A stretch of 64,000 nt of DNA from Argopecten irradians (Eukaryota > Mollusca > Bivalvia > Pectinida > Pectinidae): contig NC_091135.1 in NCBI RefSeq assembly GCF_041381155.1, positions 65,313,067 to 65,377,066 on the forward strand. The letters are read 5' to 3'. Positions 1 to 13,828 of this stretch are shown here, in pieces. Position 1 is the stretch's first letter, and every line of letters begins with the position of its first letter. Both the position numbers and the translations under genes were made by a program. The notes below the pieces were generated by a model. That model was not told the DNA's origin. It saw only the letters and a list, made by a program, of their open reading frames with translations, and did not search any database.

Positions 1-3000
1 GAACTACTGGCACACGAGACGCAACAATGAACATACTACAGTCTCCCAAAACACGCCACATGTACAACATACTACTACAGTCTCCCAAAACACGCACCTC
101 TGTACTACACGCAACATGAAAACATACTACAGTCTCCCAAAACAAAAACGCCACCACTGTACACACGCGGCATGTACATAGTGCAGTCTCCCAAAACATG
201 CACCTCTGTAATACAGGCAACAGGAACATACTACAGTCTCCTAAAAACACGCACCATTGTACACACGCAACATGAACATACAAATACATTCTCCCAAAAC
301 ACGCACCACTGTACAAAACGCAACATGAACATACTACAGTCTCCCAACACGCACACGCCACCATGAACATACTACAGTCTCCCAAAAACACGCATCTCTG
401 TACACACGCAACATGAACATACTACAGTCTCCCAAAACACGCACCACTGTAACACACGCAACTTGAACATACATAACAGTTTCCCAAAACACGCACCAGT
501 GTACCACACGCAACATGAACATACTACAGTCTCCCAAAACACGCACTAACTGTACACACGCAACATGAACACTACTGCAGTCTCCCAAAAACATGCACCA
601 CTGTACACACTCGCAACATGAACATACTACAGTCTCCAAAAACACGCACCATTGTACACATGCAACATGAACAATTCTACAGTCTCCCAAAACACGGAAC
701 ATGAACATACTACAGTCTCCCAAAACACGACCCCACTGTACACACGCAACATGAACATACTACAGTTCTCCCAAAACACGCACCACTGTGCACACGCAAC
801 TTGAACATACTTCAGTTTCCCAAAAACACGCACCAGTGGACACACGCAACATGAACATACTACAGTCTCCCAAAAACACGCCACAGAAACACTGTACACA
901 CGCAACATGAACATACTACAGTCTCCCAAAACACGCACCACGGTGCACACGCAAATGAACATACTACAGTCTCCTCAAAACACGCACAAGAGCTGACGCT
1001 ACTGTACACACGCAACATGAACATACTACAGTCTCCCAAAACACGCCACATGAACATACAACAGTCTCTCCCCAAAACACGGCCACATGAACATAACTAC
1101 AGTCTCCCAAAAACACGCACCTCTGTACACCACGCAACATGAAACATACTACAATCTCCTAAAAACACGCACCACGGGTACAAACGCCAACATGAACATA
1201 CTACAGTCTCCCAAAACACGCACTACTGTACAACACACGCAACATGAACATACTACAGTCTCACCAAAACACGCACCACCATTGTGCACAACCCCACACG
1301 CAACATTGAACATACTAAAGTCTCCCAAACACGCACCACTGTACACACGCAACATGAACATACTACAGTCTCCCAAAACACGCACCACTGTACACACGCA
1401 ACATGAACATACTACAGTCTCCCAAAACACGCACCACTGTACACACGCAACATGAACATACTACAGTCTCCCAAAACACGCACCACTGTACACACGCAAC
1501 ATGAACATACTACAGTCTCCCAAAACACGCACCACTGTACACACGCAACATGAACATACTACAGTCTCCCAAAACACGCACCACTGTACACACGCAAAAC
1601 ACGTGAAATACTACAGTCTCCCAAAAAACACGAACACTATACACACGCAACATGAACATACTACAGTCTCCCAAAACACAGCACCGCGGTGTACACACGC
1701 AACATGAACATACTACAGTCTCCCAAAACATGAACCACTGTGCACACACGCAACATGAACATACTACAGTCTCCCAAAACAACCACACTGTACGCAACAT
1801 GTACTACAGTCTCCCAAAACACGCACCACTGTACACACGCAACATGAACATACTACAGTCTCCCAAAACACGCACCACTGTACACACGCAACATGAACAT
1901 ACTACAGTCTCCCAAAACACGCACCAATGTTAACACGCAACATGAACATACTACAGTCTCCCAAAACACGCACCATGTACACACGCAACATGAACATACT
2001 ACAGTCTCCCAAAACACGCACCACTGTACAACACGCAACATGAACATACTACAGTCTCCCAAAACACGCACCACTGTACACACGCAACATGAACATACTA
2101 TGCAGTCTCCAAAAACACGCACCTCTGTACACACGCAACATGAACATACTACAGTCTCCCAAAACACGCACCACTGTACACACGCAACATGAACATACTA
2201 CAGTCTCCCAAAACACGCACCACTGTACACAACGCAACATGAACATACTACAGTCTCCCAAAACACGCACCACTGAACACACGCAACATGAACATACTAC
2301 AGTCTCCAAAAACACGCACCACTGTACACACGCAACATGAACATACTACAGTCTCCCAAAACACGCACCTCTGTACACACGCAACATGAACATACTACAG
2401 TCTCCCAAAACACGCACCACTGTACACACGCAACATGAACATACTACAGTCTCCCAAAACACGCACCACTGTACACACGCAACATGAACATACTACAGTC
2501 TCCCAAAACACGCACCACTGTACACACGCAACATGAACATACTACAGTCTCCCAAAACACGCACCACTGTACACACGCAACATGAACATACTACAGTCTC
2601 CCAAAACACGCACCACTGTACACACGCAACATGAACATACTACAGTCTCCCAAAACACGCACCACTATACACACGCATCATGAACATACTACAGTCTCCC
2701 AAAACCCGTACCACTGTACACATGCAACATGAACATACTACAGTCTCCCAAAACACGCACCACTGTACACACGCAACATGAACATACTACAGTCTCCCAA
2801 AACACGCACCACTGTACACACGCAACATGAACATACTACAGTCTCCCAAAACACGCACCACTGTACACACGCAACATGAACATACTACAGTCTCCCAAAA
2901 CATGCAACACTGTACACACGCAACATGAACATACTACAGTCTCCCAAAACACGCACCACTGTACACACGCAACATGAACATACTACAGTCTCCCAAAACA

Positions 3001-6000
3001 CGCACCACTGTACACACGCAACATGAACATACTACAGTCTCCCAAAACACGCACCACTGTACACACGCAACATGAACATACTACAGTCTCCCAAAACACG
3101 CACCACTGTACACACGCAACATGAACATACTACAGTCTCCCAAAACACGCACCACTGTACACACGCAACATGAACATACTACAGTCTCCCAAAACACGCA
3201 CCACTGTACACACGCAACATGAACATACTACAGTCTCCCAAAACATGCACCACTGTACACACCAAACATGAACATACTACAGTCTCCCAAAACACGCACC
3301 ACTGTACACACGCAACATGAACATACTACAGTCTCCCAAAACACGCACCACTGTACACACGCAACATGAACATACTACAGTCTCCCAAAACACGCACCAC
3401 TGTACACACGCAACATGAACATACTACAGTCTCCCAAAACACGCACCACTGTACACACGCAACATGAACATACTACAGTCTCCCAAAACACGCACCACGT
3501 ACACACACTGCAACATGAACATACTACAGTCTCCCAAAACACGCACCACTGTACACACGCAACATGAACATACTACAGTCTCCCAAAACACGCACCACTG
3601 TACACACGCAACATGAACATACTACAGTCTCCCAAAACACGCACCACTGTACACACGCAACATGAACATACTACAGTCTCCCAAAACACGCACCACTGTA
3701 CACACGCAACATGAACATACTACAGTCTCCCAAAACACGCACCACTGTACACACGCAACATGAACATACTACAGTCTCCCAAAAACACGCACCATGTACA
3801 CACGCAACATGAACATACTACAGTCTCCCAAAACACGCACCACTGTACACACGCAACATGAACATACTACAGTCTCCCAAAACACGCACCACTGTACACA
3901 CGCAACATGAACATACTACAGTCTCCCAAAACACGCACCACTGTACACACGCAACAGGAACATACTATAGTCTCCTAAAACACGCACCACTGTACACACG
4001 CAACATGAACATACAATATTCTCCCAAAACACGCACCACTGTACACACACGCAACATGAACATACTACAGTCTCCCAAAACACGCACCACTGTACACACG
4101 CAACATGAACATACTACAGTCTCCAAAACACGCACCACTGTACACACGCAACATGAACATACTACAGTCTCCCAAAACACGCACCACTGTACACACGCAA
4201 CATGAACATACTACAGTCTCCCAAAACACGCACCACTGTACACACGCAACATGAACATACTACAGTCTCCCAAAACACGCACCACTGTACACACGCAACA
4301 TGAACATACTACAGTCTCCCAAAACACGCACACTGTACACACGCAACATGAACATACTACAGTCTCCCAAAACACGCACCACTGTACACACGCAACATGA
4401 ACATACTACAGTCTCCCAAAACACGCACCACTGTACACACGCAACATGAACATACTACAGTCTCCCAAAACACGCACCACTGTACACACGCAACATGAAC
4501 ATACTACAGTCTCCCAAAACACGCACCACTGTACACACGCAACATGAACATACTACAGTCTCCCAAAACACGAACCACTGTCACACGCAACATGAACATA
4601 CTACAGTCTCCCAAAACCGCCACAGAACATACTACAGTCTCCAAAACACGCAACATGAACATACTACAGTCTCCCAAAACACGCACCACTGTACACACGC
4701 AACATGAACATACTACAGTCTCCCAAAAACACGCACCACTGTACACACGCAACATGAACATACTACAGTCTCCCAAAACACGCACCACTGTACACACGCA
4801 ACATGAACATACTACAGTCTCCCAAAACACGCACACATGAACATACTACAGTCCCCAAAACACGCCACATGAACATACTACAGTCTCCCAAAACACGCAC
4901 CACTGTACACACGCAACATGAACATACTACAGTCTCCCAAAACACGCACCACTGTACACACGCAACATGAACATACTACAGTCTCCCAAAACACGCACCA
5001 CTGTACACACGCAACATGAACATACTACAGTCTCCCAAAACACGCACCACTGTTCACACGCAACATGAACATACTATAGTCTCCAAAAACACGCACCACT
5101 GTACACACGCAACATGAACATACTACAGTCTCCCAAAACACGCACCACTGTACACACGCAACATGAACATACTACAGTCTCCCAAAACACGCACCACTGT
5201 ACACACGCAACATGAACATACTACAGTCTCACAAAACACGCACCACTGTACACACGCAACATGAACATACTACAGTCTCCCAAAACACGCACCACTGTAC
5301 ACACGCAACATGAACATACTACAGTCTCCCAAAACACGCACCACTGTACACACGCAACATGAACATACTACAGTCTCCCAAAACACGCACCACTGTACAC
5401 ACGCAACATGAACATACTACAGTCTCCCAAAACACGCACCAATGTGCACACGCAACATGAACATACTACAGTCTCCCAAAACACGCACCAGTGTACACAC
5501 GCAACATGAACATACTACAGTCTCCCAAAACACGCACCACTGTACACACGCAACATGAACATACTACAGTCTCCCAAAACACGCACCACTGTACACACGC
5601 AACATGAACATACTACAGTCTCCCAAAACACGCACCACTGTACACACGCAACATGAACATACTACAGTCTCCCAAAACACGCACCAATGTGCACACGCAA
5701 CATGAACATACTTCAGTCTCCCAAAACACTCACATGTACACACTACAGTCTCCCAAAACACACGCACCACTGTACACACGCAACATGAACATACTACAGT
5801 CTCCCAAAACACGCACCACTGTACACACGCAACATGAACATACTACAGTCTCCCAAAACACGCACCACTGTACACACGCAACATGAACATACTACAGTCT
5901 CCCAAAACACGCACCACTGTACACACGCAACATGAACATACTACAGTCTCCCAAAACACGCACCACTGTACACACGCAACATGAACATACTACAGTCTCC

Positions 6001-9000
6001 CAAAACACGCACCACTGTACACACGCAACATGAACATACTACAGTCTCCCAAAACACGCACCACTGTACACACGCAACATGAACATACTACTACAGTCTC
6101 CCAAAACACGCACCACTGTACACACGCAACATGAACATACTACAGTCTCCCAAAACACGCACCACTGTACACACGCAACATGAACATACTACAGTCTCCC
6201 AAAACACGCACCACTGTACACACGCAACATGAACATACTACAGTCTCCCAAAACACGCCACATGAACATTCTACAGTCTCCCAAAACACGCAACATGAAC
6301 ATACTACAGTCTCCCAAAACACGCACCACTGTACACACGCAACATGAACATACTACAGTCTCCCAAAACACGCACCACTGTTCACACGCAACATGAACAT
6401 ACTACAGTCTCCAAAAACACGCACCACTGTACATTACTGTACACACGCAACATGAACATACTACAGTCTCCCAAAACACGCACCACTGTACACACGCAAC
6501 ATGAACATACTACAGTCTCCCAAAACACGCACCACTGTACACACGCAACATGAACATACTACAGTCTCCCAAAACACGCACCACTGTACACACGCAACAT
6601 GAACATACTACAGTCTCCCAAAACACGCACCACTGTACACACGCAACATGAACATACTACAGTCTCCCAAAACACGCACCACTGTACACACGCAACATGA
6701 ACATACTACAGTCTCCCAAAAACACGCACACTGTACACACGCAACATGAACATACTACAGTCTCCCAAAACACATGAACCTACTGTACACACGCAACATG
6801 AACATACTACAGTCTCCCAAAACACGCACACTACTGTACACACGCAACATGAACATACTACAGTCTCCCAAAACACGCACTACTGTACACACACGCAACA
6901 TGAACATACTACAGTCTCCCAAAAACACGCACCACTGTACACACGCAACATGAACATACTACAGTCTCCCAAAACATGCACACGTCACACACGCAACATG
7001 AACATACTACAGTCTCCCAAAACACAGCAATACTACACATGCGCAACATGAACATACTACAGTCTCCCAAAACACGCACCACTGTACACACGCAACATGA
7101 ACATACTACAGTCTCCCAAAACACGCACCACTGTACACACGCAACATGACATACTACTATACAGTCTCCCAAAACACGCACCACTGTACACACGCAACAT
7201 GAACATACTACAGTCTCCCAAAACACACGCACCACTGTACACACGCAACATGAACATACTACAGTCTCCCAAAACACGCACCACTGTACACACGCAACAT
7301 GAACATACTACAGTCTCCCAAAAACACGCACCACTGTACAACACGCCACATGTACAAACTACAGTCTCCTAAAACACGCACCACGGTACATACGCAACAC
7401 AAACATACTACAGTCTCCCAAAACACGCACAACTGTTCACACGCAACATGAACATACTACAGTCTTCCCAAAACACCACTCCCAAAACACGCAACATGAA
7501 CATACTACAGTCTCCCAAAACACGCACCACTGTACACACGCAACATGAACATACTACAGTCTCCCAAAACACGCACCACTGTTCACACGCAACATGAACA
7601 TACTACAGTCTCCAAAAACACGCACCACTGTACACACGCAACATGAACATACTACAGTCTCCCAAAACACGCACCACTGTGCACACGCAACTTGAACATA
7701 CTACAGTCTCCCAAAACACGCACCACTGTACACACGCAACATGAACATACTACAGTCTCCCAAAACACGCACCACTGTACACACGCAACATGAACATACT
7801 ACAGTCTCCCAAAACACGCACCACTGTACACACGCAACATGAACATACTACAGTCTCCCAAAACACGCACCACTGTACACACGCAACATGAACATACTAC
7901 AGTCTCCCAAAACACGCCACATGAACATACTACAGTCTCCCAAAACACGCACCACTGTACACACGCAACATGAACATACTACAGTCTCCCAAAACACGCA
8001 CCAATGTACACACGCAACATGAACATACTACAGTCTCCCAAAACACGCACACATGTACACACGCAACATGAACATACAATATTCTCCCAAAACACGCACC
8101 ACTGTACAAACGCAACATGAACATACTACAGTCTCCCAAAACACGCCACATGAACATACTACAGTCTCCCAAAACACGCACCTCTGTACACACGCAACAT
8201 GAACATACTACAGTCTCCCAAAACACGCACCACTGTACACACGCAACATGAACATACTACAGTCTCCCAAAACACGCACCACTGTACACACGCAACATGA
8301 ACATACTACAGTCTCCCAAAACACGCACCACTGTACACACGCAACATGAACATACTACAGTCTCCCAAAACACGCACCACTGTACACACGCAACATGAAC
8401 ATACTACAGTCTCCCAAAACACGCACCACTGTATACACGCAACATGAACATACTACAGTCTCCCAAAACACGCACCACTGTACACACGCAACATGAACAT
8501 ACTACAGTCTCCCAAAAACACGACACACGCAACATGAACATACTACAGTCTCCCAAACACGCACATGAACATACTATAGTCTCCCAAAACACGCACCTCT
8601 GTATACACGCAACATGAACATACTACAGTCTCCCAAACCACGCACCACTACACACGCCACATGAACATACTACAGTCTCCCAAAACACGCACCACTGTAC
8701 ACACGCAACATGAACATACTACAGTCTCCCAAAACGCTGAACTACTGCACACACGCAACATGAACATACTACAGTCTCCCAAAACACGCCACATGAACAT
8801 ACTACAGTCTCCCAAAACACGCACCTCTGTACACACGCAACATGAACATACTACAGTCTCCCAAAACACGCACCACTGTACACACGCAACATGAACATAC
8901 TACAGTCTCCCAAAACATGCACTACTGTAAACACGCAACATGAATATACCACAGTCTCCCAAAACTCGCACCAATGTGCACACGCAACATGAACATACTA

Positions 9001-10210
9001 CAGTCTCCCAAAACTCGCCACATGAACATACTACAGTCTCCCAAAACACGCCACATGAACATACTATAGTCTCCCAAAACACGCCACATGAACATACTAC
9101 AGTCTCCCAAAACACGCACCACGGTACACACGCAACATGAACATACTACAGTCTCCCAAAACACGCACCACTGTACACACGCAACATGAACATACTACAG
9201 TCTCCCAAAACACGCACCTCTGTATACACGCAACATGAACATACTACAGTCTCCCAAACCACGCACCACTGTACACACGCAACATGAACATACTACAGTC
9301 TCCCAAAACACGCACCTCTGTACACACACAACATGAACATACTACAGTCTCCCAAAACACGCACCACTGTACACACGCAACATGAACATACTACAGTCTC
9401 CCAACAACCACGCACACGTAACATGAACATACTACAGTCTCCCAAAACACGCACCTCTGTACACACGCAACATGAACATACTACAGTCTCCCAAAACACG
9501 CACCACTGTACACACGCAACTTGAACATACTACAGTCTCCCAAAACATGCACTACTGTACACACGCAACATGAACATACTACAGTCTCCCAAAACACGCA
9601 CTACTGTACACACGCAACATGAACATACTACAGTCTTCCAAAACACGCATTACTGTACACACGCAACATGAACATACTACAGTCTCCCAAAACACGCACT
9701 ACTGTACACACGCAACACGAACATACTACAGTCTCCCAAAACACACACCACTGTACACAAGCAACACGAACATTCTACAGACTCCCAAAACATGCACTAC
9801 TGTACACACGCAACACGAACATACTACAGTCTCCCAAAACACACACCACTGTACACAAGCAACACGAACATTCTACAGTCTCCCAAAACACGCACCACTG
9901 TACACACGCAACACGAACATACTACAGTCTCCCAAAACACGCACCACTGTACACACGCAACATGAACATTCTGCAGTGTCCCAAAACACGCGCTACTGTA
10001 CACACGCGACATGAACATACTACAGTCTCACAAAACACGCACCACTGTACACACGTAACATGAACATACTAGTCTTTCAAAACACGCACTACTGTACACA
10101 TGCAACACGAACATACTACAGTCTCCCAAAACACGCACTACTGTACACACGCAACATGAACATACTACAACAGTCTCCCAAAACACGCACTACTGTACAC
10201 ACGCAACATC
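1..10210 (+). repeat. 49-bp satellite array, about 208 units, derived from the interior of the dispersed SINE-like family
   Basis: A head-to-tail array of a 49-bp unit with the landmarks AACATACTACAG, then TCCCAAAACACG, then GTACACACG. It is very homogeneous from about 2,340 to 8,600. Single-base indels are frequent in the first 1.9 kb, and sequence variants increase after 9,540. The left end lies outside the window. The unit aligns with an internal part of the SINE-like copies (for example 54,375-54,425 on the + strand), and the array runs directly into the 3' end of such a copy at 10,206. Because 49 is not a multiple of three and only one frame meets a TGA in each unit, long meaningless open frames appear on both strands. 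No coding function is claimed. Confidence 0.97.
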
Positions 10211-10272
10211 CCCGTACACAGGAGACTGTCTTTAAATGACCCTGGCTCTTAATAAGGCAACCAACAAATGTT
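10206..10272 (+). mobile_element. 3' end of the SINE-like element that hosts the 49-bp array
   Basis: Just after the last repeat unit the sequence reads GGAGACTGTCTTTAAATGAC and, after a short gap, TTAATAAGGCAACCAACAAA. This follows the order of the 3' end of the SINE-like copies: GGAGGCCGTCCTTAAATGAC, then the TTAATAGGACG block, then CAAACAAA. It places the satellite inside a sense-oriented copy. The 5' part would lie left of the window. Confidence 0.75.
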
Positions 10273-10833
10273 TATGAATGCTACTCAGTTCAACATGTTT
10301 TCATGTGTCCTAAGGCATGTGTGCAATGTTTATAAATCTAAACGAAATTTCATCACATGCTTTACGTTCGAGTTATTACAACTGAAGCCATTCTAAGACC
10401 CTATATGTAATGAAATATTTGAGTAAAACAGTCGTATTTGCAGACATAATCGTGTTCTTGAACATATCGTATTAATTAAAAGAAAAAGTATTGTTTTACT
10501 CGGGATCCTCTGTATGAGTGCGTCTAGTTAAAAAACCTAATAAATAAAGCAATGAAGAAGTTTACCTAGCTATTCCAGCTAGTGATGTGACCGAAATGAA
10601 AAGGGTTTGTTGACATCAATTAATGAATGTTCATTTTCACACCGGAAGCCATTACTATTTTACTCTAAACCGGAAGTAATTACAAACGATTAACATGCCA
10701 TCGGGCGTTTCCTGTCGTTGAAATAGTTGACCTGATAGTGTACACGTGTGCAGCGATGTGTCCCTTTATTGACGTCCCTCCATAACACATCATTTCACGG
10801 TTATTAACATCATCAATGTAATATATTTACCAA

Positions 10834-10973
10834 TTATAAACAGCATTTACATTTCCCTTGGTTTATTCAAATGAAATCTAAAATACTGTCATGTCATGCA
10901 CACTTATAAACAGCATTCACATTTCCCTTGCTTTATTCAAAGGAAATCTAAAACACTGTCATGTCATGCACAC
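10834..10973. repeat. 70-bp tandem duplication, two copies
   Basis: Two adjacent 70-bp copies start with TTATAAACAGCATT and end in GTCATGTCATGCACAC. They differ by a handful of substitutions. A third copy begins (CACTTATA) and stops. Confidence 0.9.
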
Positions 10974-11184
10974 TTATATTTCTTGATAAATCAGCCATTA
11001 GCATGGTAAAATTTAATACCAGGTAATTGGATTGGAGTGATTTTAATAAGTGATTGCTGATTATAATTATCAACTTTTGTAACGTAAACAGTTGTTTGTT
11101 TCATTTTATTAGCGTCCAATTTAAAGTCTGGATACATTAGAGACGGCAGCTCATGTGTGCAAAGTGTTCTTGTGTGAAAATGTC

Positions 11185-11555
11185 AATTAAAATAGTTTTG
11201 AATCTCGTAAACATAGTTTTGTAGAGAATGTTTGTGAATGCATGTTTTGGAAGGCTGCGGTATACTGTGTTGTATCTCCATGTAATAGTGGAACCCTTGC
11301 TCTTTTTATAGCATTATCCCACTGAAGCATGCCACCGAAGACATCAAGCAACACACCCCTCCCGGTCACAATATACTGACAACGAATAAACCAGTCGTAC
11401 CACTCTTTAATCTTAAAGCTAAGCAAGAGACTTCAGGACAAAACCCAGAGCCTTCATCACATTGGCGAACGCTCAAGCGAAGGTTAAAAAAGAGGTGGTG
11501 TCAATGGAGACGTTAGGAAGACGTAAAAAGATAAGATACACAAGAACTAATTCAA
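11185..11555 (-). mobile_element. Decayed SINE-like element copy
   Basis: Read on the minus strand, this keeps the order of landmarks of the family. These include GCATGCCACCGAAGACATCA with AGCAACACACC (as + strand text), ATATACTGACAACG, AACCAGTCGTACCAC and AAAACCCAGAGCC. Many substitutions and internal deletions indicate an old insertion. The 79-codon frame inside it has no gene-like features. Confidence 0.75.
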
Positions 11556-12088
11556 ACTATACAAAGAATGAATAACCCATTGTGTATTATGTAATATAAT
11601 ATACTATTTACGGCAGTTACAAACCTTATTGTACTTGTCTAAAGGTAAATAGCTGAGTCAGCCAACAATATACCTCTTAGGGGCTATCCAGCAGATGTTT
11701 TGTATGACATCTATCATTCTAAAACATGTTTTGTTGTTTTTAAATTTTGTCTCCAACACACAATCTTCATGTTTTACCAGTAAAATTACACACCTTATGA
11801 AAACCACTGTAGAAAGCTCTTAGCATCCTGAAGGTAAAGTGTATGATATTGCAATTGTGGTTGGTTAAGTTGACTGCATGACGGATGCAATGAAACAGCT
11901 TGTGCACAAGGTGACAATGCTAATTAACTTATTAATTAACCCAGAAACAGACGACTATCTGATATATAGCATACTTTTTTGTCTACTATCCCTGTTGTCT
12001 ACGTATCTCCTCGTGTGAGGAATGTCGGTGGTATCGTTAAGCAGCTCCTAGACGCGCGCACATAACAATTAGTGTTAAACACGATATA

Positions 12089-12166
12089 GGTAAACCATGC
12101 TATCTTCAATTGATACCCAAAAACACGTTTATGACACAGGTAAACATGCTATCTCCAATTGATACT
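12089..12166. repeat. Short imperfect direct duplication, 50-bp spacing
   Basis: GGTAAACCATGCTATCTTCA followed by ATTGATAC recurs 50 bp later with two small changes. This is a local duplication of no evident function. Confidence 0.7.
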
Positions 12167-13440
12167 TGAGCTTAGAGAGGTGAAGACAAAAAAGGTTAAT
12201 AAAATTCTATAACATTCTATTAACAATGTCCTCACTAAACTGTAGTAATGAATCAAGTTATGATGTTGCTTCGTTGTATTTTATATTACTAAATTAATGT
12301 GGACTTTCTTTCTTTGATAAGTTAACTATCATCGATTAGTTTGGAAAAAAATGTCAGTATGGAACGTGATTAAAGATCACTTTTAAAGTGTCTGAACGCG
12401 CTAATTCTTTGGAATCGTGTGCATGATAAGACTAATAGTGCAAACGCCGATTGTTAATGTTTTCGGAATACCCAGTTCTGTTAATGATGGTGTCAACCTG
12501 AACTTTTCCCTCGTAATGGTATGTTATATAAACAGGACATCATTTGAATTAAGTGCGAAGGAACAGCTATTTTAAAACATAACGAAACTAATTCATACAC
12601 CAATGTTTTAACGACTCGATCGATACATAGGAACGGACAAGCTACTTTACTCAAAGGTATCTTTGTTTTGTTACAGTGGCAATTCTTCTTTTATTAATTA
12701 CTTCTTGTGCCATTCCGCTATATCTTCCCGGGTGGGCTAGCACTTTACACGTAGTGATGTAAAATTCCTCACGTGTGCCGCACGAGCCTATCTCTCCGAT
12801 GTCTCCACGCCCTCCTCTCCTGAGTAAAACGACGGATTCACTGGGCCCTCAATATTGTTCCTCTTGTTGTCAGGACCAGGACCAGACAACATGTGTTTTG
12901 TATAAACAAACAGCTGCTCGACTGATATCGAAATAACGGCTTAATTTGATGATAATACACATTGCGGTTTATAACCAAACATAATCGGAGTGTCTTGTTA
13001 GTACGATGGGAAACGCTCACATAACAGAAGATAATACAATAACATCTTCAGAAGTGTTTAGATCGCCACGTCATACCTACACATATTCACTAAAACAAAT
13101 GATAATATGACACCACATATATATACGTTTGAATAGCTTTATTCAGTATCAATGCTTTGTCCTTGAAGTGTCGGTATTTAATGCGGTTACCATGTCACAC
13201 GAAATGAACGCGCCCGACGAGCTATCCCGTCATCTCCACTGCACCAAAGCAAATAACCAACACGGTTAATTTGGTGTCATCATGTGATTTTTTATCAAGT
13301 AACAGTAATGCGGTTTTATTATGAAAAATAAACTTTACGTCTTTGACAAGATTTGCTCTCTATTTTCTACAAAAAACGGAACTTGCTTTATAACGTTAAG
13401 CATATATAGAATTGGACGAATACCTTACTCGTTGTCACTA

Positions 13441-13545
13441 TAGTATGACGGGGTGTACTGTGCTGGTCGGTGTCTCTGGTGGCATGTTTCAGTGAGATAG
13501 CACTATAAAAATACTCACTTTTTACAAGGAAAATATCGCAGTATC
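13441..13545 (+). mobile_element. Short fragment of the SINE-like family
   Basis: GACGGGGTGTACTGTGCTGG, then GGTGTCTCTGGTGGCATG and TTTCAGTGAGATAGCACTAT, match the middle of sense-oriented copies such as 21,230-21,295. Both ends are missing. Confidence 0.65.
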
Positions 13546-13828
13546 ATCTGACGTTTTTTCCCCCATATAAATCTAAGATTTGATACATTGTGGTCGATGA
13601 AGCATAAAAGCTAAATATCACGAAACAGATATTTTACGAATGTTTTGGCACTTTACCGAGCGTAGTTTGTTTTCATTTTGCTGTCGTAAAGTGAATATTA
13701 CTGGATTACTAGTAGTTTCTTAAGTCAATATCCGTAACCTCTAGTCATGCATTCTATCAAATCAATAACAGAATGTCAATGATGGCATCGTAAAATCCTA
13801 AAATGTTTTCTACAGGTATATACTACTA

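Larger units (their letters stand above)
10273..13828. other. Non-coding AT-rich stretch between the two satellites
   Basis: No gene is recognised. The stretch holds a 70-bp tandem duplication (10,834), a partial duplication (12,089) and two decayed SINE-like copies (11,185 and 13,441), listed separately. The remainder shows no clear structure. Confidence 0.6.

Noticed and set aside
172..10063. Dozens of open frames of 60-131 codons with peptides such as HTTVSQNTHHCTHAT and WETVVCSCCVC
   Set aside because: They are translations of the 49-bp satellite. The period makes frames cycle every 147 bp, only one frame per unit meets TGA, and lengths change with each indel. No gene evidence.
1..10210. 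CRISPR-like regular repetition
   Set aside because: The whole unit repeats with no unique spacers. The genome is eukaryotic and no cas genes are present. It is a satellite.
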